From Armatimonadota bacterium (lineage in GTDB: Bacteria > Armatimonadota > Fimbriimonadia > Fimbriimonadales > Fimbriimonadaceae), in the NCBI GenBank assembly GCA_016223145.1, contig JACRPN010000010.1, forward strand, positions 19,196 to 83,195: a stretch of 64,000 nucleotides of DNA, written 5' to 3'. The notes below the pieces were generated by a model, which had not been told where the DNA came from, made no database searches, and saw only the letters and a list, made by a program, of their open reading frames with translations. The number at the start of each line of letters is the position of its first letter. Within the stretch, counting starts at the first letter, position 1. Below are positions 16,690 through 25,300 of the stretch, one piece after another. Made by a program: the position numbers and the translations under genes.

Positions 16690-18306
16690 ATGCCAAAGGC
16701 AAAGCGAGGCACGTACTACGTGCAGACCTGGGGCTGCCAAATGAACGAGGAGGACAGCGAGCAGCTCGCGCTCAGGCTGGAGAGCATCGGGTTCGTTCCG
16801 GCCGAGGGCATCCTGGACGCACACGTGATCCTGCTGAACACTTGCAGCGTGCGCAAGAAGCCCGAGGACAAGGCGTTTTCCATGCTCGGCGAGCTGGCGA
16901 TGCTCAAGGCCCGGCGGCCGGAAGTCATCATCGGGGTGTGCGGCTGCATGGCTCAGATTCGTAGTGACGAGATCAGGAGGCGCGCGCCCCATGTGGACTT
17001 CGTCGTCGGCACCGCTCAGATCGAGAGCGTGCCGGGGTTGGTCGAGGAGGTCGCCCAGCTTCGGAAGTTCCAGACTCGGCTGGATCTTCCCGAGCGCAAA
17101 GGCGCCGTGGTTGAGAACGTGCCGCAGAGGTTGTTTGGGGCTGTCGAGGGACAAATGGACCAAGGGACCGAGGGACGGGGAGAAGGTCCGAGGTCCGAGG
17201 TCCGAGGTCGGGACGAAGAGGGACGGAGGGACGGAGGGACGGAGGAGCCGGAAGAGGGTCTGGGGGCCGGGGTCTGGGGTCTGGAGGAAAAGGGACAAAG
17301 GGACGGAGGGACGGTCGGACTGGGACTGGGCATTTCGCACTCCGAAATCCGCAATCCGCAATCAATACGGTCCGACTGGCTGGCCAACCGCCACCCGCAA
17401 GCCTCGAAGCGCACAGGTTCAAAGAAGCTCAAGGCGTTCGTGCCCATCCAATACGGCTGCGACAAGTTCTGCACCTTTTGCATCGTGCCGACGACCCGAG
17501 GCCGCGAGCGTAGCCGCCCCGCCGAGCACATCGTCGCCGAGGTCCGAACGCTCGCCGCGCAGGGGACCAAAGAGATCACCCTGCTGGGCCAAACCGTCAA
17601 CAGCTACGGCAAGAACCTGGCGGAGGGTCGTGTGCCATTCAGCAAGCTGCTCTGGCTGCTGGAGGGCATTCCCGGCTTGGTGCGGATCCGCTACACGTCG
17701 CCCTATCCGCGCGACTTCAAGGAAGATCTTGTCTCCTGCATTCGCGATAATCCGAAGGTCATGGAGCACGTTCACTTGCCTCTTCAATCGGGAGACGATG
17801 AGGTCCTCCAGGCGATGAAGCGCGTGTATTCGGTGGAAGGGTTCTTGGAGATTGTGGCGTCGCTTCGAGAGGCGGTCCCGACGATCGGCATCACGACGGA
17901 CATCATCGTTGGATTCCCGGGTGAGACCGAGGAGCAGTTCGAGCGGACCCTAGAGATCGTCCGCGAGGTTCGGTTCGATGGCGCGTTCATGTTCGCCTAT
18001 TCGCCGCGTCCGGGCACGCCGGCTTCGAAGATGCCCCAGGTACCGGCGGCGGATAAGCGCACCCGGCTTCATGAGCTCGTCGCTCTACAGACCGAAATCA
18101 CCGTTCAGCAGAACTCAGCCTGGATCGGCAAGACGATGGAGGTGCTGGTCGAGGGGCCGTCACCCAAAAATCCCAACCTGCTTCAGGGTTACTCGCGCGA
18201 GTTCAAAATGGTGCACTTTGAGGGACCACAATCCTGGAAAGGCGATCTCGTGCAGGTGGTCGGCGTTGAAGCGCATTTGTGGGGATTGACGGGAAAGGCG
18301 GCGTAG
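16690..18306 (+). CDS. miaB: tRNA 2-methylthio-N6-dimethylallyladenosine synthase with a low-complexity insert
   Basis: MiaB methylthiolates i6A37 of tRNAs reading U-starting codons, using two 4Fe-4S clusters and SAM. The N-terminal UPF0004 domain has its cysteine set (C16 in WGCQMN, then NTCSVR and GCMAQ). The radical SAM cluster is C257-x3-C261-x2-C264 in QYGCDKFCTFC. A TRAM domain ends the protein. Length is 538 residues from ATG 16690, about 90 more than usual. The excess (about 155-244) is Gly/Glu/Arg-rich and lies exactly between the two domains. ATG 16648 is an alternative start. All catalytic motifs remain in one frame, so the gene looks functional. Confidence 0.93.
   Translation: MPKAKRGTYYVQTWGCQMNEEDSEQLALRLESIGFVPAEGILDAHVILLNTCSVRKKPEDKAFSMLGELAMLKARRPEVIIGVCGCMAQIRSDEIRRRAPHVDFVVGTAQIESVPGLVEEVAQLRKFQTRLDLPERKGAVVENVPQRLFGAVEGQMDQGTEGRGEGPRSEVRGRDEEGRRDGGTEEPEEGLGAGVWGLEEKGQRDGGTVGLGLGISHSEIRNPQSIRSDWLANRHPQASKRTGSKKLKAFVPIQYGCDKFCTFCIVPTTRGRERSRPAEHIVAEVRTLAAQGTKEITLLGQTVNSYGKNLAEGRVPFSKLLWLLEGIPGLVRIRYTSPYPRDFKEDLVSCIRDNPKVMEHVHLPLQSGDDEVLQAMKRVYSVEGFLEIVASLREAVPTIGITTDIIVGFPGETEEQFERTLEIVREVRFDGAFMFAYSPRPGTPASKMPQVPAADKRTRLHELVALQTEITVQQNSAWIGKTMEVLVEGPSPKNPNLLQGYSREFKMVHFEGPQSWKGDLVQVVGVEAHLWGLTGKAA
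17150..17420 (+). repeat. In-frame simple-repeat tract inside miaB
   Basis: The tract contains GGTCCGA heptamers (three at 17185-17205) and GGGACGGA octamers (three at 17220-17243). Further 8-nt units GGGACAAA/GGGACGGA/GGGACGGT lie at 17292-17315, with CCGCAAT units near 17349-17362. The first three kinds lack stop codons in all three frames. The same unit types occur between genes (27370-27432 in the opposite orientation). It is translated as a Gly/Glu/Arg-rich linker. Confidence 0.9.
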
Positions 18307-18322
18307 CTGCCGACGTGGCATT

Positions 18323-18483
18323 CAGACCGCAGCCGCCGGTTCCGTACCGGCGCAACCGATGCTGAATCACAAAGAACGCAGACCGTAGCCGCCGGTTCCG
18401 TGCCGGCGCAACCGATGCTGAATCACAGCGCCACCGGTGCTCAATAGTGCAATAGCCCCGTAGCCGCCGGTTCCGTGCCGGCG
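18323..18483. repeat. Three REP palindromes downstream of the RAYT gene
   Basis: The core CCGCCGGTTCCGTGCCGGCG occurs at 18389-18408 and 18464-18483, with a one-base variant (A for G) at 18333-18352. Copies two and three are headed by GTAG (18385-18388, 18460-18463), and copy one has GCAG. Copies one and two sit in 49-nt near-identical direct repeats (18323-18371 and 18379-18427, period 56). GTAG followed by an imperfect palindrome is the known layout of E. coli REP elements. Confidence 0.92.
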
Positions 18484-18486
18484 CTG

Positions 18487-18990
18487 TCACAACCTCATGC
18501 TTGCATTGATCACTAATTCTTGGAGGTTGTGTCCGATGCTCCCCATGTGTGGATGATCTTCCCAGTGATCAACGATTCCCGCCCGGACCGGATTGGCGCA
18601 GATGTACAACAGTCTTCGGTCCCAATCTTCGGCATCTCTTAAGATATGGTCCCAATAGCCTTTCTGCAGCCGCTCGGCACGGGAGCTGAGGTACAGCCAT
18701 GTTCCGGCCTTCTGCTTGAACCCGTCGATTGCCTCTTTGGGAGATGCGGCCGCATCGCGTCCCATGACGATGAGGTGCAGATGATCGGGCATGAAGCAGT
18801 AGATCGGCGCGGAGCAGTGATGGTCGGCGAGGACCTGTTCAAGCAATGAAATGAATGCGCCAACCACGATGGGGTCGCTAAAAAGGGGTCTCCGCTTGGA
18901 GACGCAGATCGTGAAGGAAACCGATCGTTTGCCGACGTAAGCTTCAGCAATCAATCGGTGCTTTGTAGCACGAATCCGTTGAGCGTTCAT
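18487..18990 (-). CDS. REP-associated tyrosine transposase (RAYT, Y1_Tnp family)
   Basis: This is a single-strand DNA transposase of the HUH superfamily thought to mobilise REP palindromes. The 167-residue product shows the metal-binding HUH motif in CFMPDHLHLIVMG and a Y1-type helix with the catalytic Tyr candidate in LLYICANPVRAGIVDHWEDHP. The N-terminus RIRATKHRLIAEAYVGKRSVSFTICVSKRRPLFSDP is typical of RAYTs. The C-terminus reaches HNLQELV, close to the first REP copy. Short and intact, it looks active or recently so. The ATG start is at 18990. Confidence 0.92.
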   Translation of the reverse strand: MNAQRIRATKHRLIAEAYVGKRSVSFTICVSKRRPLFSDPIVVGAFISLLEQVLADHHCSAPIYCFMPDHLHLIVMGRDAAASPKEAIDGFKQKAGTWLYLSSRAERLQKGYWDHILRDAEDWDRRLLYICANPVRAGIVDHWEDHPHMGSIGHNLQELVINASMRL

Positions 18991-19008
18991 TTGCTACATC
19001 AGACCTTT

Positions 19009-19032
19009 CGCCGGCACGGAACCGGCGGCTAC
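19009..19032 (-). repeat. REP palindrome, inverted copy upstream of the RAYT gene
   Basis: CGCCGGCACGGAACCGGCGG followed by CTAC is the exact reverse complement of GTAG plus the REP core seen at 18385-18408. It lies between the RAYT start and the sugar-binding protein gene, only 12 nt after the latter's stop. It could therefore also serve as its transcription terminator or mRNA-stabilising hairpin. Confidence 0.92.
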
Positions 19033-19043
19033 GGTCCAGGCTC

Positions 19044-20102
19044 CTAGAAATCAAACTTCCCAATATTCGCTTTGTCGAACACCGTCATCGGGCCCGCGAC
19101 AATCACGTTCTTCTCGCCGATCTTGCGCTTGCCGAGCGGGCCCGCATCGAACTCCACTCCGGGCTCCGCCTTGATCGTGCCCTCCTTCAGGGCTTTGCCC
19201 AGATAAGCCGCGATTGTGCCCATGTCGCGCGGGGACCAGAGCGCGAAGCTCTTGACGACGCCCTTCTCTACAAACTTCTTGAGCTGGTTCGGGGTGCTGA
19301 GCCCCGTCAGGAAGAGACCAGGTCCCTTGGCGTTCGGTCCGCCGGGATACGCGCCTGAAAGCTCCAGGCTTTGTGCTGCGGCGGCGAGGCCCACGCTGGT
19401 CGGCGCGATCACCCCCCTCAGATCCGGATGCTTGGCCATCAGCGCCTCAAACTCGGTCGTGCTCTTTTGCGGCTCGTCGTTGCCGTACACGATTTCGATC
19501 AGCTTCATCTTCGCGTACTTGGGGTCCTGGAGCGCCACCTTCATGCCCGCGATCCACTTGTTCTGGTTCGGGGCGTCGGTGGTCGCGCTGAGGATAGCGA
19601 TGTCGCCCGAGTAGCCAATCTGCGAGCCGAGAAGCTCGACCTGCTGCGGCCCGACCTCCTCAGAATCGACCGAGAGGATGCCCGCGTCACGGTGGGACTC
19701 GTTACCGGTCAGGTCGGAATCAATGGCGATGATGATCACGCCTTTCTTGCGGGCTTCATCGAGCGTCGCGTTCAGCGCGTCGGGGCTGTTAGCCGAGATG
19801 GCGATGACGTCCACCCCCTGCTGAACCTGATCTTGAATGAACGAAATCTGCGAAGTCGCCTCGGCCTTGTCCGGCCCGGTGGTCAGAAAGTCCGCGCCGA
19901 TCGCCTGGCAGGCCTCCTCGAACCCCTTGTTCACGTCGTCGAAATACGGGTTGCCCGTGTTCTTGGGGATAAACACGATCTTCAGCTTCTTCCCGCTGTC
20001 GGCCTTGGGTCCGGCGGCCGCGCCCCCGCCTTCATCCTTCGAGCATCCGGCAAGGAGGACAAGAGAAAGGGCTGCGGCGAGGGCAAAGGGTTTCCAGAGC
20101 AT
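19044..20102 (-). CDS. Sugar ABC transporter substrate-binding lipoprotein, rhamnose/ribose type
   Basis: This is a periplasmic binding protein of the type 1 fold (Peripla_BP_4), 352 residues. It begins MLWKPFALAAALSLVLLAGCSKDEGGG with a lipobox (LLAGC), so it is lipid-anchored after signal cleavage. The body begins KIVFIPKNTGNPYFDDVNKGFEEACQAIGADF. It then shows VDVIAISANSPDALNATLDEARKKGVIIIAIDSD and ends ...AGPMTVFDKANIGKFDF, as in RhaS-like rhamnose-binding proteins. The longer overlapping frame upstream of ATG 20102 is the antisense/out-of-frame part of the permease gene. It is the last gene of the rhamnosidase-transport cluster. The substrate is inferred from the GH78 neighbour. Confidence 0.88.
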   Translation of the reverse strand: MLWKPFALAAALSLVLLAGCSKDEGGGAAAGPKADSGKKLKIVFIPKNTGNPYFDDVNKGFEEACQAIGADFLTTGPDKAEATSQISFIQDQVQQGVDVIAISANSPDALNATLDEARKKGVIIIAIDSDLTGNESHRDAGILSVDSEEVGPQQVELLGSQIGYSGDIAILSATTDAPNQNKWIAGMKVALQDPKYAKMKLIEIVYGNDEPQKSTTEFEALMAKHPDLRGVIAPTSVGLAAAAQSLELSGAYPGGPNAKGPGLFLTGLSTPNQLKKFVEKGVVKSFALWSPRDMGTIAAYLGKALKEGTIKAEPGVEFDAGPLGKRKIGEKNVIVAGPMTVFDKANIGKFDF

Positions 20103-20146
20103 GGTTTCGAGTTCGCCGCTGAAGCGGGGATTCCTTCCGGGAAGGA

Positions 20147-21091
20147 CTATCGCTGTGCTGTGCTCGATTTTCTGGCGAACCCGTTCTGCGCAGCGACCGT
20201 GGCTACCAGCAGCGTGCCTACTATCGCAAGCTGGTATTCCGACTTCACATTCGCGACGCCCATGCCGATGCGCAGGATCGCCATCAGCAGCAGCGCCAGC
20301 ATCGAGCCGAGCACCGTGCCCTTGCCGCCAAAGATCGAAGCGCCGCCCAGCACCACCGCCGTGATGGCGTCGAGCTCCAAACCCGTAGCGTGGTCGAACC
20401 GCGCATAGCCCAGCCGCGAGCCGATATGGAGTCCTGCCAGGCCTGCCATCAAGCCTGAGAGGCCGAACACCAGGATCGTCGTGCCTCCGACCGGCAGCCC
20501 CGCGTACCGGGCGGCTTCGGGGTTCGCACCACAGCTCACGACCCAGCGTCCGAGAACCGTTCGGTGCAGCACCAGCGCCACCAAAATGGCCACCCAAAGC
20601 AGTCCCACAAGCGATACCGGCAGCGGCCCCAGCTTCCAAAGGTCGATGCCCTTCAGCCCTTCGGGCAGCGCCAAAGAACCGGGTCCAAGCTGAATCTGCG
20701 CCACCCCGCGAAAGATCGCCATCGTGCCAAGCGTGACCACGAACGAAGGCAATCGGCTCTTGACGATCACGTACCCGTTGAAGAATCCGAGAAGAGCCCC
20801 GAGGAAAGGCGTGAGCAAAGCGCACAGCAACGGTGGGAGACCCGCTTCAGCCATCTTGGCGCAGAGGCAGGCGCAAAGCGTGAGGTTTGCGGCGACCGAG
20901 AGATCGATGTTCCCGCTGACGATGACGAACGTCATCCCGAGCACCAGCAGCCCGGTCTCGACGTAGAGCGTCGAGGACTTGAGCAGGTAGACCGAGTCCA
21001 GGAAATAGGGCGAGCTCTTCGCAGCGATCGCAAAGGCGACAAGGAGCAGCACTGTCGTGATCGCTTCGGGCCTGCCGAGAAGCCGTTTCAA
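20147..21091 (-). CDS. Sugar ABC transporter permease (RbsC/RhaQ-like)
   Basis: This inner-membrane permease of the ribose/rhamnose family is 314 residues with about eight to ten helices. The hallmarks are GLLVLGMTFVIVSGNIDLSVAANLTL, the coupling segment GANPEAARYAGLPVGGTTILVFGLSGLMAGLAGL, and FDHATGLELDAITAVVLGGASIFGGKGTVLGSMLALLL. The start TTG 21091 overlaps the stop of the upstream permease (TTGA), so the two are translationally coupled. It pairs with the 21088-22059 product to make the channel. No ATPase subunit is encoded nearby. Confidence 0.93.
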   Translation of the reverse strand: MKRLLGRPEAITTVLLLVAFAIAAKSSPYFLDSVYLLKSSTLYVETGLLVLGMTFVIVSGNIDLSVAANLTLCACLCAKMAEAGLPPLLCALLTPFLGALLGFFNGYVIVKSRLPSFVVTLGTMAIFRGVAQIQLGPGSLALPEGLKGIDLWKLGPLPVSLVGLLWVAILVALVLHRTVLGRWVVSCGANPEAARYAGLPVGGTTILVFGLSGLMAGLAGLHIGSRLGYARFDHATGLELDAITAVVLGGASIFGGKGTVLGSMLALLLMAILRIGMGVANVKSEYQLAIVGTLLVATVAAQNGFARKSSTAQR

Positions 21092-22059
21092 GCCTTCGCC
21101 TCCCGACGGTTTCGCACCGCGGAGTCGGCGATCAGAGCGACAAGGATGATCGTGCCAAAAGCGGCAAGCTGCCAGGTGGCGTCAATGCCCATCACCGAGA
21201 GCGCCACGTTCACGGTGCACAGCAGCAGGCACCCGAGGAACACTCCAAGCGCGGTCCCAGACCCGCCAAGAATGCTCGCGCCGCCGATCACCACGGCGGC
21301 GATCACGTCGAGTTCGAAGCCGCGCCCCGCCGTCGCCGGGTTGACGAAGCCGTACCGTGAGGCATACAGCAGAGCCCCAAACCCAGAGAGGCCTCCTGCA
21401 GCGGTGTAGGCGGCGATCTTCATGCGGGTCACGTTGATGCCGCTCAGCCTCGCCGCGTCTTCGTGTCCCCCTATGGCGTAGAGGTAGCGGCCGGGCCGGG
21501 TTCGTGAGAGGAACAGCCAGGCCAGCAACGCGATTCCAGCCGCCATCGCAAGGGTCCAAGGAATATTGACGTTGCCGATGCGGAGCGGGCCCTCGAGCGA
21601 CCAGCGAGTGAGCGCGTCGGGCAGATTGTACGAGTCGATCTGCTTGGCGCCGCTGACGATGTAGCAGAGCCCCCGATAGGCCGTCAGGGCGCCGAGCGTG
21701 GCGATGATCGGGGGCACGCGCGCCAGCGCCACCAAGAGGCCATTCACAAGGCCAAGGAGCGAGCCGATCAGCAACGCCAGCCCGGCTCCGGCCGCGACCC
21801 CGATCCCCGGATGGTCTCGGAAGGTGAGACCGACGATCATGCCTGTGAGGCCCAACATCGAGCCGACGGAGACGTCGATTCCGCGGGTCAGTAGAACCAG
21901 GAGCTCACCCAGGGCCACGACGAGAAGGATCGGGAGTGCGAGGAGGATCGAGTTGATGCTGGTGGGCTCCAGCATCCTGGGCTGCTTGAGCCAGGTGAGC
22001 GCAACAAAGACGACGAGGAGGGCGAAGACGGCAAATTCTCGGCTTCGCAGGGTCTTCAT
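21088..22059 (-). CDS. Sugar ABC transporter permease (RbsC/RhaP-like)
   Basis: The first permease of the pair is 323 residues from ATG 22059 (MKTLRSREFAVFALLVVFVALTW). Hallmarks are LGELLVLLTRGIDVSVGSMLGLTGMIVG, YAIGGHEDAARLSGINVTRMKIAAYTAAGGLSGFGALLYASR, and ATAGRGFELDVIAAVVIGGASILGGSGTALGVFLG. The reading frame extends upstream across REP-like hairpins, which I treat as non-coding. It lies downstream of the GH78 gene with a 260-nt gap filled by hairpin repeats, so it may have its own promoter. Confidence 0.93.
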   Translation of the reverse strand: MKTLRSREFAVFALLVVFVALTWLKQPRMLEPTSINSILLALPILLVVALGELLVLLTRGIDVSVGSMLGLTGMIVGLTFRDHPGIGVAAGAGLALLIGSLLGLVNGLLVALARVPPIIATLGALTAYRGLCYIVSGAKQIDSYNLPDALTRWSLEGPLRIGNVNIPWTLAMAAGIALLAWLFLSRTRPGRYLYAIGGHEDAARLSGINVTRMKIAAYTAAGGLSGFGALLYASRYGFVNPATAGRGFELDVIAAVVIGGASILGGSGTALGVFLGCLLLCTVNVALSVMGIDATWQLAAFGTIILVALIADSAVRNRREAKA

Positions 22060-22099
22060 ACCAGAGCACCAAGCGCCCTCCATAGAGGCGGTCTTTGAT

Positions 22100-22272
22100 G
22101 CCTCCGCCCCTTCAGGGGTGGAGGCTTTGGCAAGGAGGAGTCCGGCATCCCGTAGCCTCCACCCCGGAAGGGGCGGAGGCATACGTTGGGCATTCCCTCG
22201 TCCCTCCTCACGCGCCTAATCTACCGCTTTGGGGACAGTTGAGAATGGTGTAGCCCAGGCGTCCCGCCTGGG
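22100..22272. repeat. Three REP-like hairpins between the rhamnosidase and permease genes
   Basis: Hairpin A at 22100-22125 has GCCTCC and GGAGGC arms around GCCCCTTCAGGGGT. Hairpin B is GTAG (22152-22155) plus CCTCCACCCC-GGAA-GGGGCGGAGG (22156-22179). Hairpin C is GTAG (22250-22253) plus CCCAGGCG-TCC-CGCCTGGG (22254-22272). B and C share the GTAG head with the REP elements at 18385 and 18460 but have different stems. A-type hairpins recur at 57459-57537. Hairpin C lies 48 nt after the GH78 stop and may end that transcript. Confidence 0.85.
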
Positions 22273-22319
22273 TGACCCGGTCCTGCAACTGAAACGACCA
22301 GACGCGGAGCGTTCATGTC

Positions 22320-25300
22320 TCAATGAGCACCTTTTGGAGCGGCCGCCTCAAAGTGGTAGGTGCCGCCTCCCACCAGAACCGTTGCCGTATCGAACTTCGA
22401 ATACACCAGCACCGGCTTCTTCTTAAGCTGGCCTTTGCCCTGGTCCAGGTTGGGAATGGCCTTTCCACCCTCCGTGACCTTCTCTGGCTCTGGGGTCGCG
22501 AAGATGACTTCGGCCCAGGTGTTCGCCGGGATGGTGACGTCCAGGATGAACTTGCCGCCCTCCAGCTTCCACGAAGAAGAGACCTTGCCGTGGATCGTGT
22601 CCAGCGACCCCTTGGCCCAGGTGAGGCCGCCGCCGACCACAGGGTTGATCTTGAGAACCCCATAGGCCGGCTCAACGCCCGCCAGATCGATGCCTGCCAC
22701 GCGGCTGTACATCCATTCGCCGATCGCGCCGAAAGCGTAATGGTTGAACGAGTTCATCCCCGCGTCCTGGAAGCCCTTGGTGTCGGTCCAGCCGTCCCAG
22801 CGCTCCCAGATGGTGGTTGCGCCGTGCTTGATCGTGTAGCCCCAGCTCGGGAACTCCTCGTTCAGGAGCAGCTTGTACGCCGCGTCGTGCTGCTGAACGT
22901 CGCTGAGCGTCGGCGCCAGGATGCCGGTTCCGACGAAACCCGTGCTCAATAGGCCGTTGCGGCTGGCGATGTCCTCGGTCAGGTACTGCACCGCCTTCTC
23001 CCGAAGGCTCTCGGGCAGCAGTTCGAAGCGCAGCGCCATCACGTAGCAGGTCTGCGTGTTGCCGTGGATGCGGCCGTCCGGCTGGACGTATTTGGCGTTC
23101 CAGGCGTCCCGAATCTGGCCGAAGAGCTTTGCGTACTTCGTCTCATCGGCCTTTTTGCCGAGAACCCCGGCAATCTTCGAGAGCAGTTGGGTCGAATGCG
23201 CCCAGTAGGCGGTCGCCAGCACGTCGCGGGGCGTGTCGGCCTGGATCGAGAGCCAGTCGCCGTAGTTCGCGCCCGATCGCTTGACCCAGATGAAGTCGGG
23301 GTTCTCCTCGAGCAGGTAGGCGATCCACTTCTTCATCGAGTCGTAGTGGCGCTCCAGAACCCGCTTGTCGCCGTAGCAGCGATAGATGGTCCAAGGCACG
23401 ATGATGCCCGCGTCGCCCCAGGCCGGCGAGCCCGAATTGCCTTCGCCGAGCGCGTTCGGCGAGACGTCGCGATAGGCGCCGGCCGCGGATTGGGCGTCGC
23501 GCACGTCGCGGATCCACTTGGTCATGAAGGGCGCGATATCGAAGTTGAAGCACCCCGTCCGCACGAACACCTGCGCGTCGCCCATCCATCCCAGCCGCTC
23601 ATCGCGCTGCGGGCAGTCGGTGGGCACCTCCAAGTAGTTGCCCATCATGCCCCACACGATGTTGTGCTGGAGCTGGTTGACCATGGCGTTCGAGCACTCA
23701 AAGGTGCCGGTCGGAATGTTGGCGCTGGAGAGCACGACACCGGTGATGGCATCGGGACCGCAGAGCCCCGGATAGCCGGCGACCTCGACGTACCGGAACC
23801 CGTGAAACGTGAACTTGGGCTCCCAGATCTCCACGCCCTTTCCGCTCAGGACGTAGGTGTCGGTCTGTTTGGCGGAGCGGAGGTTCGTGACGTAAATGTC
23901 GCCGTTGGGCTCCAGGACTTCGGCAAAGCGCAATCTGACCGTGGTTCCAGCCGGGCCCCGCACCTTGAGCCTTGCCCAGCCCACCATGTTCTGGCCAAGG
24001 TCGAAGACGGTCGCTCCGTTTGGCGACTGGTAGACCTTCTGCGGCTTGAGTTCCGTGATCTTCCGAACCTGGGCGTCGTTTTGTGGGACGAGCGGAACGC
24101 TGCCAACGGGCTCTGCCGCGACGGTGCCCCAGCCTGAATCTTTGAAGCCCGCCTTGTCCCATCCCGGCATCTCCAAGCGGGCGTCGTGGTCTTCACCCAT
24201 CAGGGTGTCGTTGAGAAGGATTGGACCCGTGCTGGACCTCCAACTCGCATCGGAAACGACCGTCTGCTTCGTGCCATCGTCGAACTCGATCTCAAGCTGC
24301 GCGAGGCCCCTGGGTTTGGGGCCGTAGAGGTTGCGCCCGAACCAGCACACGTTGCCGCAGTACCAGCCGTCACCGAGCACCAGGCCCAGGGCGTGCTTGC
24401 CGGGCTGGAGGGCCGCCGTGACGTCGAACACTTGATACTGGATGTGCTTTGCGTAATCGGTCCAGCCGGGGGTGAAGTAGGCGCTGCCGAGGCGCTTCCC
24501 GTCGAGCGAGGCCTCGTAAAGGCCGAGCGCGCTGACATAGAGCCGCGCCGCCTTCACCTTCTTAGTGGTGGCGAAGTCCTTGCGAAGGTACGGCGACGGG
24601 TCCTGCGGAAGGCTGAAGCGCGGCGTCCCCCAGGGTCCTGAGCCCATCTTGGCGACCACTTTCGGGGGTACGAAGCCCGTCGGCGTGCCGGCCATGTTCT
24701 TCCAGTCCTCCGTAGAGTCGAGCGCTGAAATCCAGGAGCCATCGGTGACGACCCGAGTCTCCTTGGCGCCCTGCCGAACCCTCAGCACCACGGCCAGACC
24801 GGCAGGGCCACCCGAATTGTTCGCCACCACGGCGAGCACGTTTCGGCCGGCTTTGAGCTTGCCCTTGACGTCCAGAGACTTGATTGAGGAAAAGCTGTTG
24901 CTCGTGCCGACTTCAACCCCGTTGACGAACACCTGACACGAGTTGTCGGCCGCCGCCAGCAGGATGGCCTCGGTGACCTTTCCAGAACCGAGCTCGAACT
25001 CCTTGCGATAGATGCTGGGGCCGGAGGGCGAATCACCCTTTTCGTCCTGGTCGGGGTACCAGATCCAGCTCGCGTCGTCCATGTGGTTGGCCTCGCCGGG
25101 GGCGCTGGGCATGCCGATCCACTGCGCCTTCCAGTCCGAGTTCTTGAGGAGGGCAACTTCAAAGCTGGCAGACTTGCTCCAGCTCGACGCCGTGCCCTCG
25201 TCGTTCCATACGCGGACCTTCCACCACGCCCTCTGACGGGAGGCGAGGGGCTTGCCGCCGAATTCGACGTGGGCGGTCTCGCTGCTCGCCACCTTGCCGG

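Larger units (their letters stand above)
18385..19032. mobile_element. REPtron: RAYT gene bracketed by inverted REP elements
   Basis: The transposase gene 18487-18990 is flanked by GTAG-headed REP palindromes in opposite orientation. Those at 18385-18408 and 18460-18483 are on the plus strand, and an exact inverted copy lies at 19009-19028 with CTAC (GTAG on the minus strand) at 19029-19032. Such units are known as REPtrons, in which a Y1 HUH transposase spreads its REP sequences. It sits between miaB and the rhamnose-type binding-protein gene. Confidence 0.88.

Noticed and set aside
16520..16702. 60-codon minus-strand frame between the VKOR-DsbA and miaB genes
   Set aside because: It overlaps the miaB start region and has no family features or clear ribosome-binding site; too weak to call.
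17150..17420. CRISPR array or tandem-repeat RNA gene in miaB
   Set aside because: Units are 7-8 nt without spacers and lie in a translated reading frame; no CRISPR-type repeat-spacer pattern is seen anywhere in the window.
23064..24137. 357-codon plus-strand frame inside the GH78 gene
   Set aside because: It is fully antisense to the GH78 catalytic barrel; the His/Arg/Val-rich composition is typical of a high-GC shadow frame.
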